Below are positions 1-4,982 of a DNA stretch of 6,755 nt, piece after piece. The stretch's first letter is position 1. Every line of letters begins with the position of its first letter. Made by a program: the position numbers and the translations under genes. Location: NCBI GenBank assembly GCA_934845495.1, contig CAKWRB010000071.1, forward strand, positions 1 through 6,755. Reading direction: 5' to 3'. The notes below the pieces were generated by a model. It did no database searches. It worked only from the letters and a program-made list of their open reading frames with translations, and had not been told where the DNA came from. The DNA comes from an uncultured bacterium. GTDB taxonomy: Bacteria; Bacillota; Clostridia; Oscillospirales; Ruminococcaceae.

Positions 1-175
1 TGCCGCCAGCACCGGTGAACCAGTCGTCCTCATTCCACTGGTCCTTGCCGCCAGCACCGGTGAACCAGTCGTCCTCATTCCACTGGTCCTTGCCGCCAGC
101 ACCGGTGAACCAGTCGTCCTCATTCCACTGGTCCTTGCCGCCAGCGCCAGTGAACCACTCGTCCAGGTCGCCATA
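1..175. repeat. 45-bp in-frame tandem repeat array in the PepSY gene
   Basis: Units at 1-45, 46-90 and 91-135 are identical base for base. A fourth, diverged unit begins at 136, differing first at 146 and 149 and losing the pattern after about 170. Because 45 is a multiple of three, copy number can change without a frameshift. The oldest-looking copy is next to the PepSY domains and the distal copies are homogenised, which suggests recent expansion. The array may continue beyond the window, so the copy number is unknown. Confidence 0.95.
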
Positions 176-721
176 GCGGTCGTCTGCCCGCTCGTTGTCC
201 CAGTCCAGAATCTTGCCCGAACCGGCATGGATCTCATAGTCGTACTCGATGCCGCCTGCCAGGAATTCCACTTCATAGACCCGCTCGTCGTCCTCCCAGG
301 TGGGCTTGGCGATGAGGTACTGGGTCTCCTTGGAGGAAACTCCGGCATGCTTCAGAGCGATTTCGATGGCCTTCTGCTTGCCGATGACCTCCTTCCAGCC
401 GTAGCCGGCATCGTCCTCGGCGGAGTACCACTCCAGGTCGCTGTCGAACCGGAGCACCCGGCCGGAAGCGGCGTCGATGGTGTAATCATATTCCTTTTCG
501 CCCACAACGAACTCCACTTCGTATTCCTTGCGGCCGTCCTCCACATCAGCTTCCGCAACGAGGAAGAGGGTCTGGTTCTCGGATACACCGGCGTGTTTCA
601 GGGCAGCTTCCTTGGCCTTTGCCAGGCCCACATCCTTGGTGGCGGCAGCAGCCGGAACAGTCATTGCGGCGATGAGCAGAGCAGCGGTGAGGGTGCGTGT
701 CATAGTACGGATCGATTTCAT
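1..721 (-). CDS. Secreted double-PepSY protein with 15-residue tandem repeats (3' end beyond window)
   Basis: The start is the ATG at 721-719, with AAGGAGG nine bases upstream; 240 codons are visible and the frame is open at the left edge. Residues 1-26 form a signal peptide (basic MKSIRTMTR, hydrophobic core, VPAAAA), so the protein is probably exported. Two PepSY units follow. The first, about 30-95, has ALKHAGVSENQ, EYEVEFVVG and EYDYTIDAASGRVL. The second, about 112-176, has ALKHAGVSSKE, VYEVEFLAG and EYDYEIHAGSGKIL. From residue 188 the chain becomes a 15-residue repeat rich in Asp, Trp and Gly (DDWFTGAGGKDQWNE). PepSY domains are known in peptidase propeptides and in secreted or membrane proteins, often as inhibitory or sensory modules; no catalytic domain is visible. 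The role of the acidic, aromatic tail is unknown; metal, peptide or wall binding are guesses. PPK2 lies 196 bp upstream on the same strand with no clear terminator between. Confidence 0.85.
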   Translation of the reverse strand, partial: MKSIRTMTRTLTAALLIAAMTVPAAAATKDVGLAKAKEAALKHAGVSENQTLFLVAEADVEDGRKEYEVEFVVGEKEYDYTIDAASGRVLRFDSDLEWYSAEDDAGYGWKEVIGKQKAIEIALKHAGVSSKETQYLIAKPTWEDDERVYEVEFLAGGIEYDYEIHAGSGKILDWDNERADDRYGDLDEWFTGAGGKDQWNEDDWFTGAGGKDQWNEDDWFTGAGGKDQWNEDDWFTGAGG

Positions 722-917
722 AGTGATTGCCTCCTTGATTTTTTTACAGTGCAACCGGCCGGAGCCGGTGGAGTGTTCTGTTTTCGTTTCGCCTGTATTA
801 TGCGGGAGAAGGGAATTTCGTTGCAGGAAAATCAAAAAATTCCCATACTTTGGCGAAATGCACATAAAATATCAAGAATTATCACGCACTATGCACAAAG
901 ATTTGGCAGGAAAAAAA
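722..917 (-). promoter_or_regulatory. PepSY gene upstream region: candidate promoter, inverted repeat and 5' hairpin
   Basis: Read on the minus strand, CATAAT at 802-797 is a candidate -10, with a weak CTGCAA 18 bases upstream as -35. An inverted repeat, GGGAATTT at 811-818 and AAATTCCC at 837-844, brackets the -35 and could be an operator. Nearer the gene, ACCGGC (754-759) and GCCGGT (764-769) form a six-base-pair hairpin in the untranslated leader, about 20 bases from the ribosome site. All assignments are by eye; the promoter is weak and the regulator unknown. Confidence 0.35.
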
Positions 918-1796
918 TCAGTCCTCCTGTTCCCGGAGCAGCTGTTCCCGGGCCTCTTCCAGGTGGGCGCGCTCCTCCTCGGACAGTTCCGGGAACCGGG
1001 AATCGCAGCTCTGCAGCACATCCACCATGATTTCACTGAGCAGGTAGCGGGTGTACCACTTCTGGTCGGCAGGCAGAACATACCAGGGGGAATGGTCGCT
1101 GGCGGTCTCCCGGATCACCTCCTCATAGAGGTCGATGTAGTCGTCAAACCGGGCGCGGGTCTCCAGATCGGAGGAGGCAAACTTCCAGTTCTTCTCCGGC
1201 TTTTCGATGCGCTCCAGGAAGCGCTTGCCCTGCTCCTCCTTGGAGACATTCAGGAACACCTTGACCACCCGGTAGCCGTTTTCGTAGAGGTATTCCTCAA
1301 ACTGGCGGATCTGGCGGTAGCGCTTGCGGAAGAACTCCGACCGGCTGTCCTGCAGCACCCGGTCGGGCAGCTGGGCCTTTTTCCACAGCTCCAGGATCTG
1401 CACCGCCAGCACATCTTCGTAGTGGCTGCGGTTGAAGATGGCAATGCTGCCCCGGGGTGGCAGCTGTTTTACCACCCGCCACAGGTAGTCGTGGGAGAGC
1501 TCCTCCGCCCCCGGCTGCTTAAAGCTGTGCACCATGACCCCCTGGGGGTTCAGCCCGCTCATCACATGCTTGATGATGCTGTCCTTGCCGGCGGCGTCCA
1601 GTGCTTGCAGCACCAGCACGATTCCCTCCCGGCCATCGGCGTAGAGCGCTTCCTGCAGCTGCTTCATCGTTTCGATGTTTTCGGCGGTCCGGCGCTCGAT
1701 TTCCTCCCGGCAGTCCTTATCTACACCGGCATGGGTGGGCAGATCCCGCAGGTCAGGGCGTTCATGGTCGTCATAGCGATAGCGATCTGCTTTCAT
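918..1796 (-). CDS. ppk2: PPK2-family polyphosphate:nucleotide phosphotransferase
   Basis: A 292-residue cytoplasmic kinase that should move phosphate between polyphosphate and nucleotides. The Walker A region is LQALDAAGKDS (63-73). The Walker B/lid region is IAIFNRSHYEDVL (118-130), a PPK2 signature. Further family blocks are NPQGV (83-87), DYLWRVVKQLPPRG (103-116), EKNWKFASSDLE (201-212) and SPWYVLPADQKWYTRYLLSEI (236-256). The length and blocks resemble single-domain class III-like enzymes that phosphorylate AMP and ADP, but the class is not proven from sequence alone. The ATG at 1796 is preferred over an in-frame codon at 1838 because AGGAGG lies seven bases upstream of it. The C-terminal 30 residues are charged and helical. 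It is probably transcribed alone or with the PepSY gene. PPK2 enzymes connect polyphosphate stores with nucleotide energy charge; no ppk1 is visible here. Confidence 0.9.
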   Translation of the reverse strand: MKADRYRYDDHERPDLRDLPTHAGVDKDCREEIERRTAENIETMKQLQEALYADGREGIVLVLQALDAAGKDSIIKHVMSGLNPQGVMVHSFKQPGAEELSHDYLWRVVKQLPPRGSIAIFNRSHYEDVLAVQILELWKKAQLPDRVLQDSRSEFFRKRYRQIRQFEEYLYENGYRVVKVFLNVSKEEQGKRFLERIEKPEKNWKFASSDLETRARFDDYIDLYEEVIRETASDHSPWYVLPADQKWYTRYLLSEIMVDVLQSCDSRFPELSEEERAHLEEAREQLLREQED

Positions 1797-1870
1797 AGAA
1801 AAACCTCCTGTGCGGCAATGAATGGTCTTACCTATCATTATACTGATATTTATGACAAAAAAACGACCGA
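1797..1870 (-). promoter_or_regulatory. ppk2 promoter (-10) and ribosome binding site
   Basis: On the minus strand a perfect TATAAT lies at 1842-1837, about 40 bases before the ppk2 ATG. The -35 region is only a T-rich stretch with no good hexamer. AGGAGG at about 1809-1804 is the ribosome site. This promoter is divergent from that of the plus-strand gene at 1976; the two -10 elements are about 70 bp apart, so shared control is possible. Confidence 0.5.
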
Positions 1871-1908
1871 ATCTTTTACATTTTATGGCGCACGAAACAG
1901 AATGATTA

Positions 1909-1917
1909 TGGTATACT
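1909..1917 (+). promoter_or_regulatory. Extended -10 promoter for the CBM9-like gene
   Basis: TGGTATACT is an extended -10 (TG-N-TATACT) about 60 bases upstream of the ATG at 1976. There is no good -35 at 17 bases, which extended -10 promoters can tolerate. The ribosome site is a modest AGAAAGG ending about ten bases before the start codon. Confidence 0.5.
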
Positions 1918-1975
1918 GTATTTATATAAAAATCGGTACCGATCGGGCCAACCCGGTCAGAAAGGCAGTGTCTGC

Positions 1976-2494
1976 ATGACAGAATTTCCCATTTGCCGGC
2001 TGAAAACCCGGCCCCAGTTTGATACCTTGCCGGTGATGAAGGTCACCCGTTATCCCCTGGAGCCCCGGGATTACAAACCCTTTGCCCAGGGTATGCTGGC
2101 GGTGGATCCCCAGCGGCTGTATGTGCGGCTGTGGGCATTTGAAACACCGCCCGAGCCGGAGAGCCGGATCCTCTGTGTGCTGCGGGGGCAGCAGGAACTG
2201 GTGGTGGAGGCTGCCCCCGAAGGGGTGCAGATCCGCCTGGACGGCAGTCCGGTCGAGCCGCTGCTGGCCCACCCCTTCACCGGAGAGGATCTGCAGGGGC
2301 GGTACTGGGGCTGGCTGGCTGAACTGCCGGCCCAGCTGCTGGGCGAACTGCAGCCCGGGCAGCAGTTCCGGGGCAACCTTTACAAGTGCAGCACCGGCCG
2401 CCGGCCGCACACCGGCAGCTTCTTCCCGATGACTAAGCCGCTGGAGCCGCTCAGCCGGGAAAACGACGGGGTGTTTGTGGTGCGTGATTTTTGA
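1976..2494 (+). CDS. CBM9-like carbohydrate-binding domain protein (tentative)
   Basis: A 172-residue protein with no signal peptide or membrane segment, so probably cytoplasmic. It resembles CBM9-like domains in several places: LYVRLWAFETPPEPES (48-63), GRYWGWLAELPAQLLGEL (108-125) and especially PGQQFRGNLYKCSTGRRPH-TGSFFPM (127-152). In that family the last block is the W.GN.YKC...PH.GSW.P signature, and the F-to-W change here is conservative. The protein is short for the family, as if part of the usual strand set were trimmed. CBM9-like domains bind sugars in secreted xylanases, but many Firmicute stand-alone copies have no known ligand. A 34-codon membrane-peptide gene begins 18 bases after the stop, and both precede a terminator, so they are likely co-transcribed. 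The family call comes from pattern memory, not a search. Confidence 0.6.
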   Translation: MTEFPICRLKTRPQFDTLPVMKVTRYPLEPRDYKPFAQGMLAVDPQRLYVRLWAFETPPEPESRILCVLRGQQELVVEAAPEGVQIRLDGSPVEPLLAHPFTGEDLQGRYWGWLAELPAQLLGELQPGQQFRGNLYKCSTGRRPHTGSFFPMTKPLEPLSRENDGVFVVRDF

Positions 2495-2512
2495 TCGGGG
2501 AGGCCGTAACGC

Positions 2513-2617
2513 ATGAAGCTGTTTGCCAAACTTCTCACCGGCATCGGGGTGCTGCTGGGACTGGGGTATCTGGGGTTCCGCTGTGTAGGGGAAAAACTGC
2601 ACCTCTGCCGGAAGTAA
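2513..2617 (+). CDS. Small single-helix membrane peptide, 34 residues
   Basis: The frame reads MKLFAKLLTGIGVLLGLGY and continues to KLHLCRK before a TAA. A basic start is followed by a hydrophobic stretch at about residues 4-22 and a basic, cysteine-containing tail (C24, C32). GGGGAGG at 2497-2503, nine bases before the ATG, is a strong ribosome site, the main reason to believe it is translated. It lies 18 bases after the CBM9-like gene and 48 bases before the terminator hairpin. Function unknown; it could be a small inner-membrane protein or a regulator. A toxin role is possible from its form, but no antitoxin is seen. Confidence 0.6.
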   Translation: MKLFAKLLTGIGVLLGLGYLGFRCVGEKLHLCRK

Positions 2618-2664
2618 GGCCCTTGTTTCCTGGAAATATTACACTTTGATATATTTTGAACAAA

Positions 2665-2692
2665 CCGGAGCAGCATTCGGCTCCGGATTTTT
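2665..2692 (+). terminator. Intrinsic terminator of the CBM9-like/small peptide operon
   Basis: CCGGAGC (2665-2671) pairs with GCTCCGG (2680-2686) around an eight-base loop and is followed by ATTTTT (2687-2692). This is a standard rho-independent terminator reading in the plus direction. Confidence 0.85.
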
Positions 2693-2735
2693 CGTGTGGA
2701 GGGACACGTTTTGCACCGCTGCCCAGGGAAAACCG

Positions 2736-2772
2736 GGCAAGTTTTCCCCGACTTCTCCGGGGAAAACTTGCC
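2736..2772. repeat. 15-bp perfect inverted repeat
   Basis: GGCAAGTTTTCCCCG (2736-2750) and CGGGGAAAACTTGCC (2758-2772) are exact reverse complements with a seven-base loop. No T-run follows on either strand, so it is not a normal terminator. It could be an RNA hairpin, a protein-binding palindrome or a repeat element end. Confidence 0.9.
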
Positions 2773-2861
2773 GCATCGGGGCTTCAAAGCCCATAACACC
2801 GGGGATTTTCCGCACTTTTGTGCAGAAAAGGGCAGGATTTCCCCGCCTTTTCCCCGATGCC

Positions 2862-2891
2862 TGTGGAAAACCCTGTGGAAAGTGTGGAAAA
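2862..2891 (-). promoter_or_regulatory. Three tandem DnaA-box-like sites
   Basis: TGTGGAAAA at 2862-2870 and 2883-2891 are reverse complements of TTTTCCACA, which fits the TTWTNCACA DnaA-box consensus exactly. TGTGGAAAG at 2874-2882 has one mismatch. All three point the same way. Weaker one-mismatch candidates lie near 2709 and 2820. Binding is inferred from consensus only. Confidence 0.45.
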
Positions 2892-2920
2892 CTTAACGCC
2901 GCGTATAATTTTTTGTTGCT

Positions 2921-2956
2921 GAAAAAAAGGCGGCAGGGGAAACTCCCCTGCCGCCT
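2921..2956 (-). terminator. Strong intrinsic terminator of the hydrogenase gene
   Basis: AGGCGGCAGGGGA (2928-2940) and TCCCCTGCCGCCT (2944-2956) form a 13-bp perfect stem. On the minus strand it is followed by seven T (complement of 2928-2922). It lies 28 bases past the hydrogenase stop codon. Confidence 0.92.
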
Positions 2957-2983
2957 GGAAAGGCCGTCCGGAACAGGCGGTGG

Positions 2984-4507
2984 TTAGTCCACCAGCTTTT
3001 CCAGCTCCTTGATGTGTTCGGTTTCGCTCGAAGTCTTGTGCTTGGCCTGCTTGGCATACAGATGCACCTGGGCCTGGCTCTTCTTGATCGACTGCATGGT
3101 GCCGGCACCGGCAACACAGCCGCCCGGACAGGCCATACCCTCCAGCAGGTAGCCCGGGTACTTGCCGGCTACGGCATCGCGCAGCAGCTTGTAGCAGTCC
3201 CGCAGACCTTCGGCATTGGCCACCTTGATCTCCTTGTCGGGGTAGCGCTCCTTGATCACATTGACCACAGCCTTGGCCACACCGCCGGACACTGCAAAGT
3301 CACGGCCGTCTGCCGAGGCATTGTTGACGCCGTCAGGGTCCTCCTCGATGGCGGCAAGGTCCACTTCCCGGGCATCGAAGATGCCGGCCATCTCCTCAAA
3401 GGTGAGGACGAAGTCCACTTCACTGCGGACGCTGCGGCGCATGGCCTCCAGCTTCTTGGCGGCGCAGGGCCCGATGAAGACCACCTTGCCGTTGGGCTGT
3501 TCCTTCTTGATCAGCCGGGCGGTGAGCACCATGGGGGTGAGCGCCATCGAGATGCAGTTGGCATATTCGGGGAAGCGCTTCTTGGCCATGACCGACCAGG
3601 CCGGGCAGCAGGAGGTTGCCATGAAGGGCAGCTTCTCGGGAACTTCCTCGATGAAGTCTTCGGCCTCCTGGGTGGCGCACAGGTCCGCGCCGATGGCCAC
3701 TTCAAAGACATCGGCAAAGCCGAGCTTCTTCATGGCAGCACGCAGCTTGCCGGGGGTCACCTTGGGGCCGAACTGACCAACGAAGGCAGGAGCCACCGCA
3801 GCATAGACCCGCTCGCCCGACTGGATCGCCCGGATCACCTGGAAGATCTGGCTCTTATCGGCAATGGCACCGAAGGGGCAGTTCACCAGGCACTGCCCGC
3901 AGGAAACGCACTTGTCGTAGTCGATCTCGGCCTTGCCGTTGATGTCGGTGGAGATGGCATCCATACCGCAGGCAGCAGCACAGGGGCGCTCCTGGGTGAT
4001 GATGGCATGGTAGGAGCATACCTCGGCGCAGCGTCCGCACTTGATGCACTTTTCGGGGTCGATGATGCTGCGGCCGTTGTAGCGGTCCAGGGTGATGGCG
4101 CCCTTGGGGCAAACCTCCACACAGGGGTGGGCCAGACAGCCCTGGCAGCCCTCGGTGACCATCACACGCTTTTCTGCACAGCCGTTGCAGGCAAACTTGA
4201 TGATGTTGATCAGCGGAGGAGTGTAGTAGGTCTCGTCCTTGTCCGCTGCTTCGATATTATCCGAAATGGGGGCATGTTCACCGGCGCCGCGGTTGGGCAG
4301 GCCCATGGCCAGGCGCAGGCGCTCGCCTACGATGGCACGCTCCAGGAACACATCATTGCGGAAGTTACCCACTTCGCCCGGAATGATCTTGTACGGGAGC
4401 TCCTCAATGCGCTTGGCTACCGACCACTCGGTGTGGTAGGCCATGCGTGCCACTTCGGTAAAGATCCGGTGGCGTATTTCCTGAATACGGGTCTCAACGC
4501 CTCTCAT
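2984..4507 (-). CDS. Monomeric [FeFe] hydrogenase, group B-like
   Basis: A 507-residue iron hydrogenase catalysing 2H+ + 2e- to H2 or the reverse, probably with ferredoxin as partner. Counting from the ATG at 4507, the N-terminal half carries 16 cysteines for accessory [4Fe-4S] clusters: C107/C110, C121-C124-C129-C133P, C154-C157-C160-C164, C176/C180 and C200-C203-C206-C210P. The H-cluster motifs are L1 TSCCPAW (298-304), L2 GPCAAKKLE (346-354) and L3 EGMACPGGC (456-464). The predicted cubane ligands are C301, C348, C460 and C464, with C300 the proton-relay cysteine. Ala replaces the usual Gly of TSCCPGW. That and the distinctive N-terminus (LPYKIIPGE, ERAIVGERLRLAMG) suggest a group B rather than classical group A enzyme. 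The frame could begin at a GTG (4519), but AGAGGTG lies nine bases before the ATG, which decides the start. No maturase (HydEFG) or electron-transfer partner lies beside it. Confidence 0.93.
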   Translation of the reverse strand: MRGVETRIQEIRHRIFTEVARMAYHTEWSVAKRIEELPYKIIPGEVGNFRNDVFLERAIVGERLRLAMGLPNRGAGEHAPISDNIEAADKDETYYTPPLINIIKFACNGCAEKRVMVTEGCQGCLAHPCVEVCPKGAITLDRYNGRSIIDPEKCIKCGRCAEVCSYHAIITQERPCAAACGMDAISTDINGKAEIDYDKCVSCGQCLVNCPFGAIADKSQIFQVIRAIQSGERVYAAVAPAFVGQFGPKVTPGKLRAAMKKLGFADVFEVAIGADLCATQEAEDFIEEVPEKLPFMATSCCPAWSVMAKKRFPEYANCISMALTPMVLTARLIKKEQPNGKVVFIGPCAAKKLEAMRRSVRSEVDFVLTFEEMAGIFDAREVDLAAIEEDPDGVNNASADGRDFAVSGGVAKAVVNVIKERYPDKEIKVANAEGLRDCYKLLRDAVAGKYPGYLLEGMACPGGCVAGAGTMQSIKKSQAQVHLYAKQAKHKTSSETEHIKELEKLVD

Positions 4508-4528
4508 AAAAACAGACACCTCTTTTTC

Positions 4529-4573
4529 TCACACTGGCATGGCAGACCGGAGCGATTTGGCCCCTTCCGCCAT
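4529..4573 (-). CDS. Possible 14-codon leader ORF upstream of the hydrogenase
   Basis: On the minus strand, ATG at 4573-4571 opens MAEGAKSLRSAMPV and stops with TGA at 4531-4529. AAAAGG lies six bases before the ATG. It sits in the roughly 120-base leader between the proposed promoter and the hydrogenase start and ends 21 bases before it. It has no run of a single amino acid typical of attenuator peptides. It may be chance. Confidence 0.25.
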   Translation of the reverse strand: MAEGAKSLRSAMPV

Positions 4574-4634
4574 GGCAAACCTTTTGATCTTCTGCGGGTC
4601 CACCCCTGAAAAACAGCGAACTCTGCTTATTACC

Positions 4635-4663
4635 ATGATACAGGAAATCCAGCGCCCTGTAAA
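4635..4663 (-). promoter_or_regulatory. Hydrogenase promoter
   Basis: On the minus strand, TTTACA (4663-4658) and TATCAT (4640-4635) are separated by exactly 17 bases, and TG lies directly before the -10. Transcription would begin near 4628 and give a leader of about 120 bases. A perfect TTGACA lies seven bases upstream of the TTTACA but is wrongly spaced for this -10. Confidence 0.55.
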
Positions 4664-4690
4664 GTGTCAAAAACTTAACAAATTCACCTC

Positions 4691-4837
4691 CCGGAACCGG
4701 AAACTTTCGGTAAAACAAGCCAAAGACCAGTCTTTGGCTTGTTCCGGCTTGTGCCGTCCGCTGCGGCGGGTATTCCCGTTCGCTTCGCTCACTCAAATGT
4801 GGTAGGGAACCGGACGGTTCCCTCCCTGGCCGGTTCC
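4691..4837. repeat. Hairpin-rich intergenic element, possibly a dispersed repeat
   Basis: AACAAGCCAAAGAC (4714-4727) and GTCTTTGGCTTGTT (4730-4743) form a 14-bp perfect inverted repeat. AGGGAACCG (4804-4812) and CGGTTCCCT (4815-4823) form a second of nine base pairs. GGAACCGG (4693-4700) and CCGGTTCC (4830-4837) are inverted repeats bounding the element. Between them, near 4780-4796, is GTTCGCTTCGCTCACTC, a motif I associate with short intergenic repeats in Firmicutes (read as SERSER in spurious proteins). A minus-strand open frame over it (4494-4796) does not look like a protein. Dispersal in the genome is inference. Confidence 0.4.
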
Positions 4838-4909
4838 ACTTGGGTTTTCTGGGAAATGGTTTTTGTTTTCCGCAAAGGGTTTCCGGGGTTCCCTATTTGC
4901 CGGGGATAT

Positions 4910-4918
4910 GATAAAATA
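4910..4918 (+). promoter_or_regulatory. ttcA promoter (extended -10)
   Basis: TGATAAAAT is an extended -10 (TG-N-TAAAAT), about 65 bases upstream of the ttcA ATG. The -35 is poor. The leader after it holds a weak hairpin followed by six T (4923-4949) and a TTATACACA sequence (4948-4956). The ribosome site is a modest AAAGAGAA at 4969-4976. Confidence 0.45.
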
Positions 4919-4982
4919 AGTGCCGGAGCGGTCAGAGCGCTGGTTTTTTATACACAAAGTCTGAAGCGAAAGAGAACCATTT

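Larger units (their letters stand above)
2693..2920. other. Structured non-coding gap with DnaA-box-like cluster
   Basis: There is no convincing gene here; a plus-strand open frame across 2646-2987 lacks a ribosome site and runs through two terminators. The gap holds a 15-bp inverted repeat (2736-2772), a small hairpin GGGCTT/AAGCCC near 2779, and three head-to-tail DnaA-box-like sequences at 2862-2891 followed by an AT-rich stretch (about 2904-2928). TTTTCCCC-type runs recur on both strands. Confidence 0.5.

Noticed and set aside
1..175. CRISPR array
   Set aside because: Units are contiguous identical 45-mers without variable spacers and lie in frame within a protein gene.
528..1979. Long plus-strand open frame (483 codons) antisense to ppk2 and the PepSY gene
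   Set aside because: It is a GC-rich mirror of the minus-strand genes, has no ribosome site, and shows no domain, whereas the other strand shows clear PPK2 and PepSY motifs.
1922..2602. Minus-strand open frame of 226 codons opposite the CBM9-like gene
   Set aside because: It has no ribosome site, a Pro/Gln/His-rich composition, and overlaps the plus-strand promoter region. The plus-strand gene has a family signature.
2736..2928. Chromosomal origin (oriC)
   Set aside because: Only two exact DnaA boxes are present; no dnaA, dnaN, gyrB or rpmH is nearby, and the flanking genes are a terminator-bounded peptide operon and a hydrogenase.
2646..2987. Plus-strand open frame of 113 codons in the gap before the hydrogenase
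   Set aside because: It crosses two intrinsic terminators and several hairpins, and has no ribosome site.
3014..4609. Plus-strand open frame of 531 codons antisense to the hydrogenase
   Set aside because: The minus strand carries all H-cluster and ferredoxin motifs and a matching terminator. The antisense product is low-complexity Gly/Ala/Leu/His sequence.
4714..4743. Intrinsic terminator in the minus direction
   Set aside because: The stem is perfect, but only a short TTTT follows and no minus-strand gene lies upstream to be terminated; a repeat element explains it better.
4494..4796. Minus-strand open frame of 100 codons upstream of the hydrogenase
   Set aside because: It runs through the inverted-repeat element and the hydrogenase promoter, and begins with the SERSER pattern typical of translated intergenic repeats.
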